Below are positions 37,173 to 46,678 of a stretch of 64,000 bases of DNA, piece by piece. The notes beneath the pieces are model-generated. The model made no database searches. It was not told where the DNA came from and worked only from the letters and a program-made list of their open reading frames with translations. Numbering within the stretch: the first letter of the stretch is position 1; each line of letters begins with the position of its first letter. The position numbers and the translations under genes are program-made. The stretch lies in the NCBI RefSeq assembly GCF_003712195.1, contig NZ_RDSD01000009.1:1-64000 (forward strand). Direction: 5' to 3'. This DNA is from Proteiniphilum sp. X52. GTDB taxonomy: Bacteria; Bacteroidota; Bacteroidia; Bacteroidales; Dysgonomonadaceae.

Positions 37173-38209
37173 CTAAGCGTGAATTATTAAGATATGTAGG
37201 CGACTACAGACAACTCTTTGGTATTAAACATTATATGCTAACTAACGGGCGTGATAACGGTGTCCGTGCTTTTGACATCCGTAGTGGCAGCGGTTTGGAA
37301 TTTACTATACTTCAAGACCGTTGCTTAGATCTCGCCGCACTGTCGTTCAGGGGTATCAATTGCAGTTATCTAAGTAAGACTGGAATTGTATCGCCATTTT
37401 ATTACGAAAGGGATGGTAATGGTTTTCTCCGAAATTTTTATTCTGGTATGTTGACCACTTGTGGATTGAGAAATGTAGGACCATCTAGTGCCGATGGTGA
37501 GGATTTTTTCACACAACACGGGCGGATCTCTAATATAGCCGCCGAAGACGTAAGTGCAGTAGTTGAAAATGACAACGAAAGTCCGGTAATAAGAATAAGA
37601 GGAACGATGCGAGAAGCCTGCGTGTTCGGTGAAAACCTTTTGTTGCACAGGGAAATAATTTGTCGATACGGTGAAAACAAGATAGAAATTCGTAATACGG
37701 TACGGAATGAAGGTTTCCGCAGGGAAGCACTGATGTTGCTCTTTCATTTTAATGTGGGTTATCCGTTACTTGACGAAAATGCTTATCTTATCGTCCCTTC
37801 AGTCCATGTCACGCCCCGCGACGGCGATGCCAAAGCAGGTATCGAATTTTGGGATCGTTGTCAGAAACCGACCCGTAATTATAGGGAACAAGTATTCTAC
37901 CACGATTTGAAGGCTGATAGTGACGGAAATACAGCGGTATCTTTGGTAAACGAAAAATTGGGACTGGGGCTTGTTATCCGATTTAACAAGAACCAACTGT
38001 TTAATTTTATCCAATGGAAGCAGATGGGGGAAGGCGAATACGTGATGGGGCTTGAACCTTGTAATTGTTTTGTTGACGGGCGGACAGCCTTACGAAACGC
38101 CAACGTTATCGATTATATGGAACCGGGAGAAGTGCGTCGTTTTGACCTTACGATCGAAATATTGGCCGGAGTTGAAGAAATACAGCATTTTTCAAAAGCA
38201 ATTAAATGA
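37169..38209 (+). CDS. DUF4432 protein, aldose 1-epimerase-like
   Basis: A 346-residue protein without a signal peptide. It belongs to the galactose-mutarotase-like beta-supersandwich group under DUF4432: VGDYRQLFGIKHYMLTNGRD at the start, then ILQDRCLDLAALSFRGINC, HGRISNIAAED, HFNVGYPLLDENAYL and GLEPCNCFVDGR. Conserved His and Glu residues in those motifs fit a mutarotase-type active site. Start overlaps GH38 by 4 nt. It presumably acts in the cytoplasm on a sugar imported by this locus. The exact reaction is unknown. Confidence 0.85.
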   Translation: MTKRELLRYVGDYRQLFGIKHYMLTNGRDNGVRAFDIRSGSGLEFTILQDRCLDLAALSFRGINCSYLSKTGIVSPFYYERDGNGFLRNFYSGMLTTCGLRNVGPSSADGEDFFTQHGRISNIAAEDVSAVVENDNESPVIRIRGTMREACVFGENLLLHREIICRYGENKIEIRNTVRNEGFRREALMLLFHFNVGYPLLDENAYLIVPSVHVTPRDGDAKAGIEFWDRCQKPTRNYREQVFYHDLKADSDGNTAVSLVNEKLGLGLVIRFNKNQLFNFIQWKQMGEGEYVMGLEPCNCFVDGRTALRNANVIDYMEPGEVRRFDLTIEILAGVEEIQHFSKAIK

Positions 38210-38249
38210 AAACTCTGGCTTTCGCCGGATAATAGTGACAATAATTGAA

Positions 38250-40202
38250 ATGAATAATTACAAATTTTTTACTTTAAGTAAGCACACATATTCAGGTTTA
38301 TATGTAGTGAATCAGAAAATATTCTGGATACTAATTGTATTGTTCTCCATTGTTTCCTGCAAAAAAGAGGGTGCTGGCGGGATCGGCATGTTCGACCTGA
38401 AATATACGCTTACTTATGACCTCAAAGACAAAGGTCAAGTGCTTTCCCTTTGGGACGACATACATACTATATCTACACTTCAGGGAGTTGTCAACCGCGA
38501 AGAACCCCGACTGTTTGTCAATTATGTTGTGGAATCGGGGATTGAGATCGACAGTTACTGGTGGAATAAATACAGACAGCAGGGCGAGTGGCTGCACGGA
38601 AAAGATACGATCGTGTACAATGATATCGTCACATTGATCGAGGCCTATCAAAACGATTTTGACGGAGTGGTCGTCTACGATTCGGATATAGCGGCCACCA
38701 GCAATGTCGCTTCGGCCGTTGCCGGAATTGAGAATCTGATCGCGATTCGTTACGATAAATCTCCGGGCAGTCTGTACGACCGTTTAGTCGCTAAAGGTCC
38801 GAAACTACCTGTGAAAGTATGGTTAATCCATGAAGACGGCACACCCTTGTTTAGCGGGCAGGGCGATATTCCCGGTACAAACAGGAAATCAACCGGTTCC
38901 ATTAAAAACGATCCCTATATCTGGTTTATCGAAAATTACATGAAAACGAACCGGTGCAATGGGAAATTTGGAGCCTATTATATCGATCAGAAATGGAGGG
39001 AGAACCCACAGGCGACTGTCGTTAATCACCATACACTGACAAACCATGATTTCTTTGTCAGTAAACGGGCATTTTTCTTTGACCTTTCACCTTGGGGGGA
39101 TGAACCCGCAACGGATGACCCGGAACAAGCTGTTGGAACAGATTTAGCCACTCTTAAAGAATTTCTTTCTGAAGCTTACAGGTTGAATAAAGGCGAAAAA
39201 ATGTGCCATATCGGGGGATTTCCTGCATGGGCGTTTAAATATACCACGCATGCAGGAGGTAGTCATGACGATGTGCCTACCGAATGGGAGTTCAGCCGTA
39301 TCATTAGCGCGTATAATGCATTCAAAGATGCCGATGCCATCGGTTACGGTGCATTGGCAAACGCTTCGTTCTGGCAACATTTTCCATTGGAAGAGAAATA
39401 CGCGCAAAAATGGGTGACACAGGATGAATTGAAAAAACGTGGTTACCTCACGGAAGACGGAAAAGTAGATTGTGAAAACCGGGAATTTATGATATTCTAT
39501 GTGGGTGATTACGATGCTTCGTCATGGATCACACAGCGTACACCGACAATATGGGATCATCCGGACAGGGGAAAACTACCCTTGATGTGGTCGATAAGTC
39601 CTGTGCTGGAACGACGTGCCCCTATGGTTATGCACAATTTCCGTAAAACCGCTACCCGGAATGATTATTTTGCAGCAGCCGATAATGGCGCCGGATATTT
39701 AATGCCGGGGATGTTACAAGAACCCCGGGATATTTCAGGATTACCATGCGGACTGGATGCCTGGGCGGAACATTGTAAGAAGTATTATGATAAATGGGGA
39801 TTGAGCATAACCGGTTTTGTGATTGATGGATATGCTCCGGGTCTATCTTCAAAAGGGTTGGATTGCTATGCCTCGTTCAGTCCGAACGGCATTGTCCCGC
39901 AAAAAGTGCCGTTAACGCTATTGCATGGCAACATGCCTGTATTGCGTTCGGATGAAGACATCCAGCAAGAGCCAAAGGAAGCTGCACAACGGATTGCACA
40001 ACGGGTCGCAGACCGTCCGATACCGTTTCACTGGTTCCGGAACATTTTGAAAACCCCCGGATGGTACGTAGAAGTAATGGATGAATTGGATAAGATCAAT
40101 CCGAATATTGAACTGTTGGATGCCCCGACCTTTTTTGAATTATACCGTATCTGGTTGAAACAAAATCCGGATGCGGCAAATGGAGGTATTCCCGTACAAT
40201 AA
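38250..40202 (+). CDS. GxGYxYP-family putative glycoside hydrolase (second paralogue)
   Basis: The frame is open from 38052, but the ATG at 38250 begins MNNYKFFTLSKHTY, followed by a membrane/signal segment with lipobox LFSIVSC. That gives 650 residues and removes the overlap with DUF4432. It aligns with the first paralogue through KDKGQVLSLWDDIHTISTLQ, GVVVYDSDIAATSNVASAVA, DLSPWGDEPATDDPEQAVGT and the signature GAGYLMPGM, here closer to GxGYxYP. Both copies share the DLSPWGDE block with conserved acids. The role is predicted as a surface or periplasmic glycosidase; two diverged copies in one locus suggest two linkages or sugars. Confidence 0.82.
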   Translation: MNNYKFFTLSKHTYSGLYVVNQKIFWILIVLFSIVSCKKEGAGGIGMFDLKYTLTYDLKDKGQVLSLWDDIHTISTLQGVVNREEPRLFVNYVVESGIEIDSYWWNKYRQQGEWLHGKDTIVYNDIVTLIEAYQNDFDGVVVYDSDIAATSNVASAVAGIENLIAIRYDKSPGSLYDRLVAKGPKLPVKVWLIHEDGTPLFSGQGDIPGTNRKSTGSIKNDPYIWFIENYMKTNRCNGKFGAYYIDQKWRENPQATVVNHHTLTNHDFFVSKRAFFFDLSPWGDEPATDDPEQAVGTDLATLKEFLSEAYRLNKGEKMCHIGGFPAWAFKYTTHAGGSHDDVPTEWEFSRIISAYNAFKDADAIGYGALANASFWQHFPLEEKYAQKWVTQDELKKRGYLTEDGKVDCENREFMIFYVGDYDASSWITQRTPTIWDHPDRGKLPLMWSISPVLERRAPMVMHNFRKTATRNDYFAAADNGAGYLMPGMLQEPRDISGLPCGLDAWAEHCKKYYDKWGLSITGFVIDGYAPGLSSKGLDCYASFSPNGIVPQKVPLTLLHGNMPVLRSDEDIQQEPKEAAQRIAQRVADRPIPFHWFRNILKTPGWYVEVMDELDKINPNIELLDAPTFFELYRIWLKQNPDAANGGIPVQ

Positions 40203-40256
40203 CGCCAACAATTCCATACACCTTAGTGTCGAAAAATAGAAAAATAGAATAATCGT

Positions 40257-41561
40257 ATGAACAAATACCGAATGGTTACGTGTAAATATTTTTTAACTAC
40301 TGTTTTACCTGTTTGCCTGATGTTGTTTGTCGGTTGCCAGAACAGAGAATTAAGTAAGCAGATAGCAGATGACAAACGCTTGGAAACAGTTGTAAGTAAA
40401 GCCGAAGGATTGGTCGCTACCGGATTGAATGCCGGCGGGCATTATAATGAGATTTGGATCAGGGACCTTAATACTTTCCTAGAATTGGCTTGTGACATGG
40501 GCCGTGCCCAGGAAATAAGAGAAGCCTTGTTGATGTTTTTTCATTTCCAGAAAGAAGACGGCGATATCCCGGACGGATATGTCCCTGCAGAGAAAGCGCA
40601 CGAGTCTTATGACTACCGGTATTCCGACAGCGCTCCCGGTTTTATGGCCCACAAGAACACAGTTGAAACCGATCAGGAAACATCACTGGTACAAGCTGTG
40701 GCGAAATATATCAGCGCTAGCGGCGATACGACAATCCTCCAGGAAAAAGTGAACGGTGTATCCGTAGTATCACGGATGGAAAACGCAATGTATTATCTTT
40801 TAAATCATCGTTATTCCGACAAATATGGTTTGTTGTGGGGAGCTACCACAATTGATTGGGGCGATGTGCAACCGGGACATGAATGGGGCGTTTTTTTAGA
40901 CAGCACGTCACATCTCTGTGTGGATATTTATGACAATGCGATGTTTATCATTGCGATAAGGGATTTTATGTCTATAACCACCCACAATAAAGAATTCTGG
41001 TCAGAAACATGCAATACCATATCCACAAATGTAAGGACACATTTATGGGACGGGAAACACCAGAAATTCATTCCCCATCTCTATCTGGATGAATCGCCCT
41101 TCCCCGGTGAATTGAATGAATCGGAGATTTATTATCACGGAGGTACGGCGGTTGCAATAGAAGCGGGATTGTTATCAAAGAAGGAAGTTCTCCGTGCATA
41201 TGAAAAGATGAAAGAGAATGTTCAAAAAGCAGGAGCCCAATCGATAGGCTTAACGATATATCCCTTCTATCCCGTCGGATATTTTAAGAACCCAATTTTA
41301 TACGAATGTGGCGATTATGGCTATCAGAACGGGGGTGATTGGACATGGTTCGGGGCACGAATGGTTAAACAGCTTGCCCGCAACGGTTTTTATGCGGAAG
41401 CGTATGAAGCCATATCCCCCATGCTTGACAGGACAATTGCACATGATGGTTTTTACGAATGGTGGTCGCATGCCGGTGAGCCTAGCGGTTCGGGAGCATA
41501 TCGCGGCACAGCCGGAGTATTATGGTCGGCCATAAAAGCTATTAAAGAATACAATCAATGA
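40257..41561 (+). CDS. Six-hairpin (alpha/alpha)6 glycosidase-like lipoprotein
   Basis: A 434-residue lipoprotein (lipobox LFVGC, Cys about 25). The whole body is helical with motifs of (alpha/alpha)6 glycosidases: GGHYNEIWIRDLNTFLELAC, NTVETDQETSLVQAVAKY, GATTIDWGDVQPGHEWGV, YDNAMFIIAIRDF and NGGDWTWFGARMVKQLA. Acidic residues in RDLN, DWGD and GDWTW could form the catalytic pair. I cannot assign a numbered GH family. It lies between GxGYxYP and GH92 genes, so it should remove a sugar from the same glycan. Confidence 0.75.
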   Translation: MNKYRMVTCKYFLTTVLPVCLMLFVGCQNRELSKQIADDKRLETVVSKAEGLVATGLNAGGHYNEIWIRDLNTFLELACDMGRAQEIREALLMFFHFQKEDGDIPDGYVPAEKAHESYDYRYSDSAPGFMAHKNTVETDQETSLVQAVAKYISASGDTTILQEKVNGVSVVSRMENAMYYLLNHRYSDKYGLLWGATTIDWGDVQPGHEWGVFLDSTSHLCVDIYDNAMFIIAIRDFMSITTHNKEFWSETCNTISTNVRTHLWDGKHQKFIPHLYLDESPFPGELNESEIYYHGGTAVAIEAGLLSKKEVLRAYEKMKENVQKAGAQSIGLTIYPFYPVGYFKNPILYECGDYGYQNGGDWTWFGARMVKQLARNGFYAEAYEAISPMLDRTIAHDGFYEWWSHAGEPSGSGAYRGTAGVLWSAIKAIKEYNQ

Positions 41562-41577
41562 TTAATATTTTAAGGTT

Positions 41578-43776
41578 ATGTTTAGAATTTATATTTTAAT
41601 AGGACTGTTTCTTATTTCTCCTATAGTTTTTGCGCGACCGAACCTGTCGTATGTAGACCCGACGATCGGTGGGGTAGGACTTATACTTGAACCTACACGA
41701 CCTACCGTGCAGTTGCCGAATTGCATGCTAAGATCTTATCCGATGAAGAAGGACCAGTTGGATGACCAGGTCCGCTACTTCCCTTTGAATGTGACTTCCC
41801 ACCGGATTGCTTATGTTTTTCAGTTTCTGCCCGTAAGCGGTAAATCCGATCTATGGGACAAGGGGTTTACCATAGAAACGGAACAGACCACCCCCTATTA
41901 TTACCAGGTAACATCGGAAGTGAAAAATGATCTGATTGAATTTACCACTGCGGCACGAAGTGCGATCTTTCAGATGACTTTTGGGGAGAATGATCATAAT
42001 TTTTTTCGTTTGGGCATTCTCAACGGTGAAGGAGAATTGCAGGTAGGCAAAAGGGTGATTACCGGGACCGATCATTTTCAGGGGATGAAAGCATACTTAT
42101 ATGCTGAAACGGATGTGGATATCGAAGATATCCGGTACAAAGACGATGAAAAGAAACAGGCATTATTGAAAATCGGTCAAAACGCGAAGACCGTACGCTT
42201 CAAATACGGTATTTCTTATATCAGCGTAGAACAGGCAAAACAAAATTTATACAATGAAATTCCGGACTGGAATTTTGATGAGGTCAAACAGGCTGCTTAT
42301 AATGCCTGGGGCAAGGTTTTGTCGCAAGTCAATGTGGAAGGGGGAACGGAAGCACAAAAAAGGGTCTTTTATACTGCTTTGTACCGTAGCTATGAACGTA
42401 TGGTCGATATCAATGAATATGGAGAGTATTATAGTGCTTTCGATCACAAAGTACATCAATCCGACAAACCATTTTATGTGGATAATTGGCTGTGGGATAA
42501 TTATATCTCCTTAGAACCGTTATCCATGATCCTTAATCCGGAAATGGCACAGGAAAGGATCCGTTCGTATGTAACCATGTATGAACAAAGCGGATGGATG
42601 CCTTCTTTTGCGGTCGTTTTCGGTGATTGGCCGGCAATGACCGGTAACAACGCGGCTATATGGATGACGGATGCTTGGGCGAAAGGATTGCGGGATTTTG
42701 ATTTTGAAAAAGCGTATGAGGGTATTAAAAAAGGCTCCCTGGAGGCGACCCTTTTGCCCTGGAATAATGGACCCGCAACATCGCTCGATTCTTTTTATAA
42801 TGAGAAAGGATATATGCCCGGACTGTGGCCCGGTGAGGAAGAAACCGTAAAAGAAGTAGATCCGGATTGGGAAAAACGACAAAGTGTATCCGTTACTATT
42901 GACAACAGTTATAGCGATTGGTGTATCGCACAGATGGCCGGTTATGCAGGTTATGAAAAAGACCGTGAATTGTTTTTAAACCGCTCATTGAATTATCGAA
43001 ATGTATTTCGTGTCGAAAAAGGTTTTGTCTGGCCCAAAGATAAAAATGGTGAATGGATTGAACCTTTCGATCCCCGTTTTGCTGGTCGGGAATATTTTAC
43101 CGAAAATAATGCATACATATTTAATTGGGCAGCCAAGCACGATCTGCATGGGTTATTTAACCTTATGGGAGGACGGAAACAGGCTGAAGAAAAACTTGAT
43201 CAATTGTTTCGTGAAGAACTGGGTCTTCCTAAATTCAGGTTTTGGTACACACAACCGGACGCATCGGGTTTGGTAGGACAGTTTGCCATGGGAAATGAAC
43301 CGGGATTACATATTCCTTACCTGTATAATTATCTGGGTGCTCCATGGAAAACCCAAAAACGCATCCGTATGTTGTTGGACACCTGGTTCACGGATAACCT
43401 GTTCGGCATTCCAGGAGATGAAGACGGAGGAGGAATGTCTTCCTTTATTGTGTTTGCAATGATGGGTTTTTTCCCTGTCACGGCGGGTATTCCGGTTTAT
43501 AACATAGGGAGTCCCGTATTTGAAAAGATAACCATCGATCTACCCAATGGGAAACAATTCATCATCAACGCCCATAATAGTTCAGGCGAAAACAAATATA
43601 TACAAAGAGCCAGTCTCAACGGTAGCAACCTGTCCAAATGCTGGTTTACCCATGAAGATCTGGCAAAAGGCGGTATCATGGAATTGCAAATGGGCGACAA
43701 GCCCAATCTGGAATGGGGAAGTAAAGAAAGTGATACCCCGCCATCTTCCAACGATTATCAATCAATAACCAAATAA
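41578..43776 (+). CDS. GH92-type alpha-mannosidase (divergent)
   Basis: A 732-residue exported protein (signal ends about IVFA). GH92 landmarks are YVDPTIGGVG near the start, TENNAYIFNW (matching the catalytic acid region EGNxW of the family), GNEPGLHIPYLYNYLGAPWK and GDEDGGGMSSFIVFAMMGFF with the acidic base region. Family members are calcium-dependent inverting exo-alpha-mannosidases. The N-terminal half is less like classical GH92 than the second copy (47972-50257): HPxP-like and GHRDCMVGNNS-type motifs are altered here (GDWPAMTGNNAA). It may use another substrate. It lies 16 nt after the six-hairpin gene. Confidence 0.85.
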   Translation: MFRIYILIGLFLISPIVFARPNLSYVDPTIGGVGLILEPTRPTVQLPNCMLRSYPMKKDQLDDQVRYFPLNVTSHRIAYVFQFLPVSGKSDLWDKGFTIETEQTTPYYYQVTSEVKNDLIEFTTAARSAIFQMTFGENDHNFFRLGILNGEGELQVGKRVITGTDHFQGMKAYLYAETDVDIEDIRYKDDEKKQALLKIGQNAKTVRFKYGISYISVEQAKQNLYNEIPDWNFDEVKQAAYNAWGKVLSQVNVEGGTEAQKRVFYTALYRSYERMVDINEYGEYYSAFDHKVHQSDKPFYVDNWLWDNYISLEPLSMILNPEMAQERIRSYVTMYEQSGWMPSFAVVFGDWPAMTGNNAAIWMTDAWAKGLRDFDFEKAYEGIKKGSLEATLLPWNNGPATSLDSFYNEKGYMPGLWPGEEETVKEVDPDWEKRQSVSVTIDNSYSDWCIAQMAGYAGYEKDRELFLNRSLNYRNVFRVEKGFVWPKDKNGEWIEPFDPRFAGREYFTENNAYIFNWAAKHDLHGLFNLMGGRKQAEEKLDQLFREELGLPKFRFWYTQPDASGLVGQFAMGNEPGLHIPYLYNYLGAPWKTQKRIRMLLDTWFTDNLFGIPGDEDGGGMSSFIVFAMMGFFPVTAGIPVYNIGSPVFEKITIDLPNGKQFIINAHNSSGENKYIQRASLNGSNLSKCWFTHEDLAKGGIMELQMGDKPNLEWGSKESDTPPSSNDYQSITK

Positions 43777-43795
43777 AGTATTAAAAAACGGGAAT

Positions 43796-44797
43796 ATGCA
43801 ACGTAATGGAATCATTTCAGCAGGGAATTGGATTATCGATCATATTAAAATGATAGATGTCTGGCCCGAAAGGGGAAATTTAGCTAATATCAAATTTGTT
43901 GCCGAGAGAGCTTTAGGTGGGTGTTCGCACAATGTGCTTATCAATCTGGCCCGGTTGCAAACTGATATGCCTTTATGGGCAGGAGGAATAGTAGGTAATG
44001 ACGACGATGGCAAATACATCATGGATGAAATCGCCAAATACAACATCGACAGCCGATACATGTCGATACGCTACGGCCTTACAACATCTTTTACCGACGT
44101 GATGTCGGAAATACCGACCGGGGTACGCACTTTTTTTCATTATCGGGGATCAAACGCACTGTTAGATTATCCCGATCTTGAAAAAATGGAATCGCCTGCA
44201 AAGATTTTTCATCTGGGCTATTTATTGTTGTTGGATAAATTGGATTCGTTCGATGAGGAGTACGGCACTGTGGCGGCAAAGGTCTTGCATATGCTCAAAT
44301 CAAAAGGATACGAAATATCCATTGACGTGGTGTCGGAACAAGGCGAACGATTTCGGAGTGTGGTCATACCAAGTTTAAAATACGTAGATTATCTTATCTG
44401 TAATGAGATAGAAGCCGGTGCCTGTACGGATATAGTACTTCGGAAAAAGGATACGCTTTACCGGGAAAACCTGCCTAAAGCTGCTGGAGATCTTTTCAAC
44501 CAGGGAGTAAATAAGATGGTCGTGATCCATTTTCCGGAAGGGGGGTACGCCATGCAAAAGGATGGACAAGAACTATTTGTCCCGGCGTTTAAAGTTTCCC
44601 AATCCGAGATAAAGAGTACGGTAGGTGCCGGTGATGCTTTTTGTGCCGGAGCTTTGTTTGCCATTCATGAAGGTTTTTCATTGCATGATATTCTTCGATT
44701 GGCCAATGCGAATGCGAGGTTTAACCTGCTGAGCGAAAACAGTACAGGAGGAGCGGTTCCGCTGACCGAATTACAGGAATACATAAAAATATATTGA
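43796..44797 (+). CDS. PfkB-family sugar kinase
   Basis: A 333-residue cytoplasmic ribokinase-like enzyme. The sugar-binding part has GGCSHNVLINLARLQTDMPL near 40-60, and the ATP part STVGAGDAFCAGALFAIHEG near 262-281 with the catalytic Asp of GAGD. The related dinucleotide motif GNEIEAG-like (CNEIEAGACTD) is also typical. It likely phosphorylates a ketose or hexose made by the isomerase immediately downstream, for example fructose from mannose. Substrate is inferred from context only. Confidence 0.9.
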   Translation: MQRNGIISAGNWIIDHIKMIDVWPERGNLANIKFVAERALGGCSHNVLINLARLQTDMPLWAGGIVGNDDDGKYIMDEIAKYNIDSRYMSIRYGLTTSFTDVMSEIPTGVRTFFHYRGSNALLDYPDLEKMESPAKIFHLGYLLLLDKLDSFDEEYGTVAAKVLHMLKSKGYEISIDVVSEQGERFRSVVIPSLKYVDYLICNEIEAGACTDIVLRKKDTLYRENLPKAAGDLFNQGVNKMVVIHFPEGGYAMQKDGQELFVPAFKVSQSEIKSTVGAGDAFCAGALFAIHEGFSLHDILRLANANARFNLLSENSTGGAVPLTELQEYIKIY

Positions 44798-44815
44798 TTA
44801 TTAAACAGATTGATT

Positions 44816-45484
44816 ATGAGACGAAGTGAAATTAACAATGCCATTGACTTTGCGATTGAATTTTTTAAACAGCATTCATTCAAATTGCCTTCCTGGGCAT
44901 ACCTTACTCCGGAAGAGTGGAAAACCAAAGGTGAAGGGTATGAAGAGATACGGCTGGCCCAATTGGGCTGGGATATTACCGATTTCGGTAAAGGAAGGTT
45001 CACCGAAGAAGGACTGACCTTATTTACCGTTCGTAACGGGTATCCTTCACGTGTCCCCTACAAGACATACTGTGAAAAAATCATGATTGCCGGAGAAAAG
45101 CAGGTTACCCCGATGCACTTTCACTGGAAGAAGATGGAAGACATCATTAACCGGGGTAGGGGAGATCTTTGCATTCAACTATGGAAAGCCGATAAGCAAA
45201 CGGAAGAAAAAACCAATGAGCGATTTTCTTTATTAATAGACGGCGTGAGGAAAACATTTAATGCGGGTGATATCGTTCGCCTGAAACCGGGTGAGAGTAT
45301 CTGTTTTGAACCGTATGTGTATCACGCTTTCTGGGCGGAAGGTGGACCCGCACTGGTCGGCGAAGTGTCGACTGTAAACGATGATAACAATGATAATCGT
45401 TTCTATGAGTCATTGGGGCGCTATCCGGAAATCATAGAGGATGAACCCGCACGTTTCTGCCTGTGTAATGAGTACGGAAGATAA
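44816..45484 (+). CDS. D-lyxose/D-mannose isomerase-type cupin
   Basis: A 222-residue protein from the ATG at 44816 (a TTG two codons upstream is less likely). It matches D-lyxose isomerase, a manganese-dependent cupin: YCEKIMIAGEKQVTPMHFHW gives the His ligands, KKMEDIINRGRGDL follows, then GESICFEPYVYHAFWAEGG with another His. Family enzymes interconvert D-lyxose and D-xylulose, and D-mannose and D-fructose. Beside mannosidases and a PfkB kinase, mannose to fructose is the most sensible role. It has a 4-nt gap to the next gene. Confidence 0.88.
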   Translation: MRRSEINNAIDFAIEFFKQHSFKLPSWAYLTPEEWKTKGEGYEEIRLAQLGWDITDFGKGRFTEEGLTLFTVRNGYPSRVPYKTYCEKIMIAGEKQVTPMHFHWKKMEDIINRGRGDLCIQLWKADKQTEEKTNERFSLLIDGVRKTFNAGDIVRLKPGESICFEPYVYHAFWAEGGPALVGEVSTVNDDNNDNRFYESLGRYPEIIEDEPARFCLCNEYGR

Positions 45485-45487
45485 ACG

Positions 45488-46678
45488 ATGACAGCGAAGC
45501 CCAAAAAATTAGTTTTATTCGGTGCCGGGAAAATCGGGCGCTCATTTATCGGACAACTCTTCAGTCGTTCCGGATATGAAGTCGTTTTTATTGATATCGA
45601 CCAACAGGTTGTCGACGCTTTAAATCAGAAGCATTCTTATAAGGTCTTTATCTGTGACACGAATCCGGAGACCATTGTTGTCGAAAATGTACGGGGCGTA
45701 CAGGGTAAGGACATGGAAAAGGTTATCTGTGAGATTATCTCCGCCGATATCCTTGCCGTTTCCATCGGGAAGAACGGACTGAAACATATCGTTCCCACAC
45801 TATCCCGTGCATTGCTGGAACGTGAAAAAGTATATCCGGGACGAAAGATCGATATCATACTGGCGGAAAACATGCGTAACGCAGATCGGTTTCTTCATGA
45901 TGCATTGACGGATGTCCTCACGGAAAGTTATCCTTTAGACCAACGTGTGGGACTTGTGGAAACAAGTATCGGAAAAATGGTGCCTTTCACTGTCAATCAT
46001 CAGGATAATGATATCCTTTCCGTTTATGCAGAGGCTTACAACACACTTATCGTAAATAAGGAAGCATTTAAAAATCCCATCCCCGTTATCTCCGGAATGC
46101 AAGCGAAAGAGAACATGAAAGCCTGGGTGGATCGTAAATTGTTTATTCACAATTTCGGGCATGCTGCGGCTGCCTATCTCGGATATACACATCATCCCGA
46201 GCGTACTTTTTTATGGGAGGTGCTTGAAAATGAATCCATAAGGACCTTTGTGCGTGAAGCAATGCAGCAGAGTGCCGCCGCACTGCAACATGAACATCCG
46301 GGTGTTTTTTCCTCCGTACATTTGCAGGAGCATATCAATGACCTGATCGAACGTTTTTCGAATCGTAATCTGGGAGATACTATATTCCGGGTCGGGTGCG
46401 ATTTGCCCCGAAAATTGGCATTCGATGACAGGATCATTATCCCGTTGATGTCGGCGTATAAGAACGGGCTACCGTATAATAACATAACGAAGGTTCTGGC
46501 ATCGGCATTACGCTTCAAGGCAACCGATATCAACGGTAAGATGTATCCCCCGGATATTGAATTCCACGAGAGATTAAAAGAGTCCGGGGCTTTGCATACC
46601 CTTGAAGAAATAAGCGGATTGACAGAATCCGAAGCAATGCAGTTTTTGAACCAAATCAATGAAACAAACGAATTATGA
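45488..46678 (+). CDS. Mannitol-1-phosphate 5-dehydrogenase-like protein
   Basis: A 396-residue NAD-dependent dehydrogenase of the long-chain mannitol family. The Rossmann start is KLVLFGAGKIGRSFIGQLFS at 7-26. The middle has DIILAENMRNADRFLH and GLVETSIGKMVP. The catalytic domain has VDRKLFIHNFGHAAAAYLGY with the conserved Lys and His (KxxxxNxxH pattern), and the C-terminal helix bundle ends it. It interconverts mannitol 1-phosphate and fructose 6-phosphate, linking a polyol to the fructose-6-phosphate made by the isomerase and kinase. It overlaps the transporter by 4 nt. Confidence 0.85.
   Translation: MTAKPKKLVLFGAGKIGRSFIGQLFSRSGYEVVFIDIDQQVVDALNQKHSYKVFICDTNPETIVVENVRGVQGKDMEKVICEIISADILAVSIGKNGLKHIVPTLSRALLEREKVYPGRKIDIILAENMRNADRFLHDALTDVLTESYPLDQRVGLVETSIGKMVPFTVNHQDNDILSVYAEAYNTLIVNKEAFKNPIPVISGMQAKENMKAWVDRKLFIHNFGHAAAAYLGYTHHPERTFLWEVLENESIRTFVREAMQQSAAALQHEHPGVFSSVHLQEHINDLIERFSNRNLGDTIFRVGCDLPRKLAFDDRIIIPLMSAYKNGLPYNNITKVLASALRFKATDINGKMYPPDIEFHERLKESGALHTLEEISGLTESEAMQFLNQINETNEL

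Noticed and set aside
38052-38249. Extended start of the second GxGYxYP protein overlapping DUF4432
   Set aside because: It would require a long overlap in another frame of a conserved gene; the lipoprotein signal begins at 38250.
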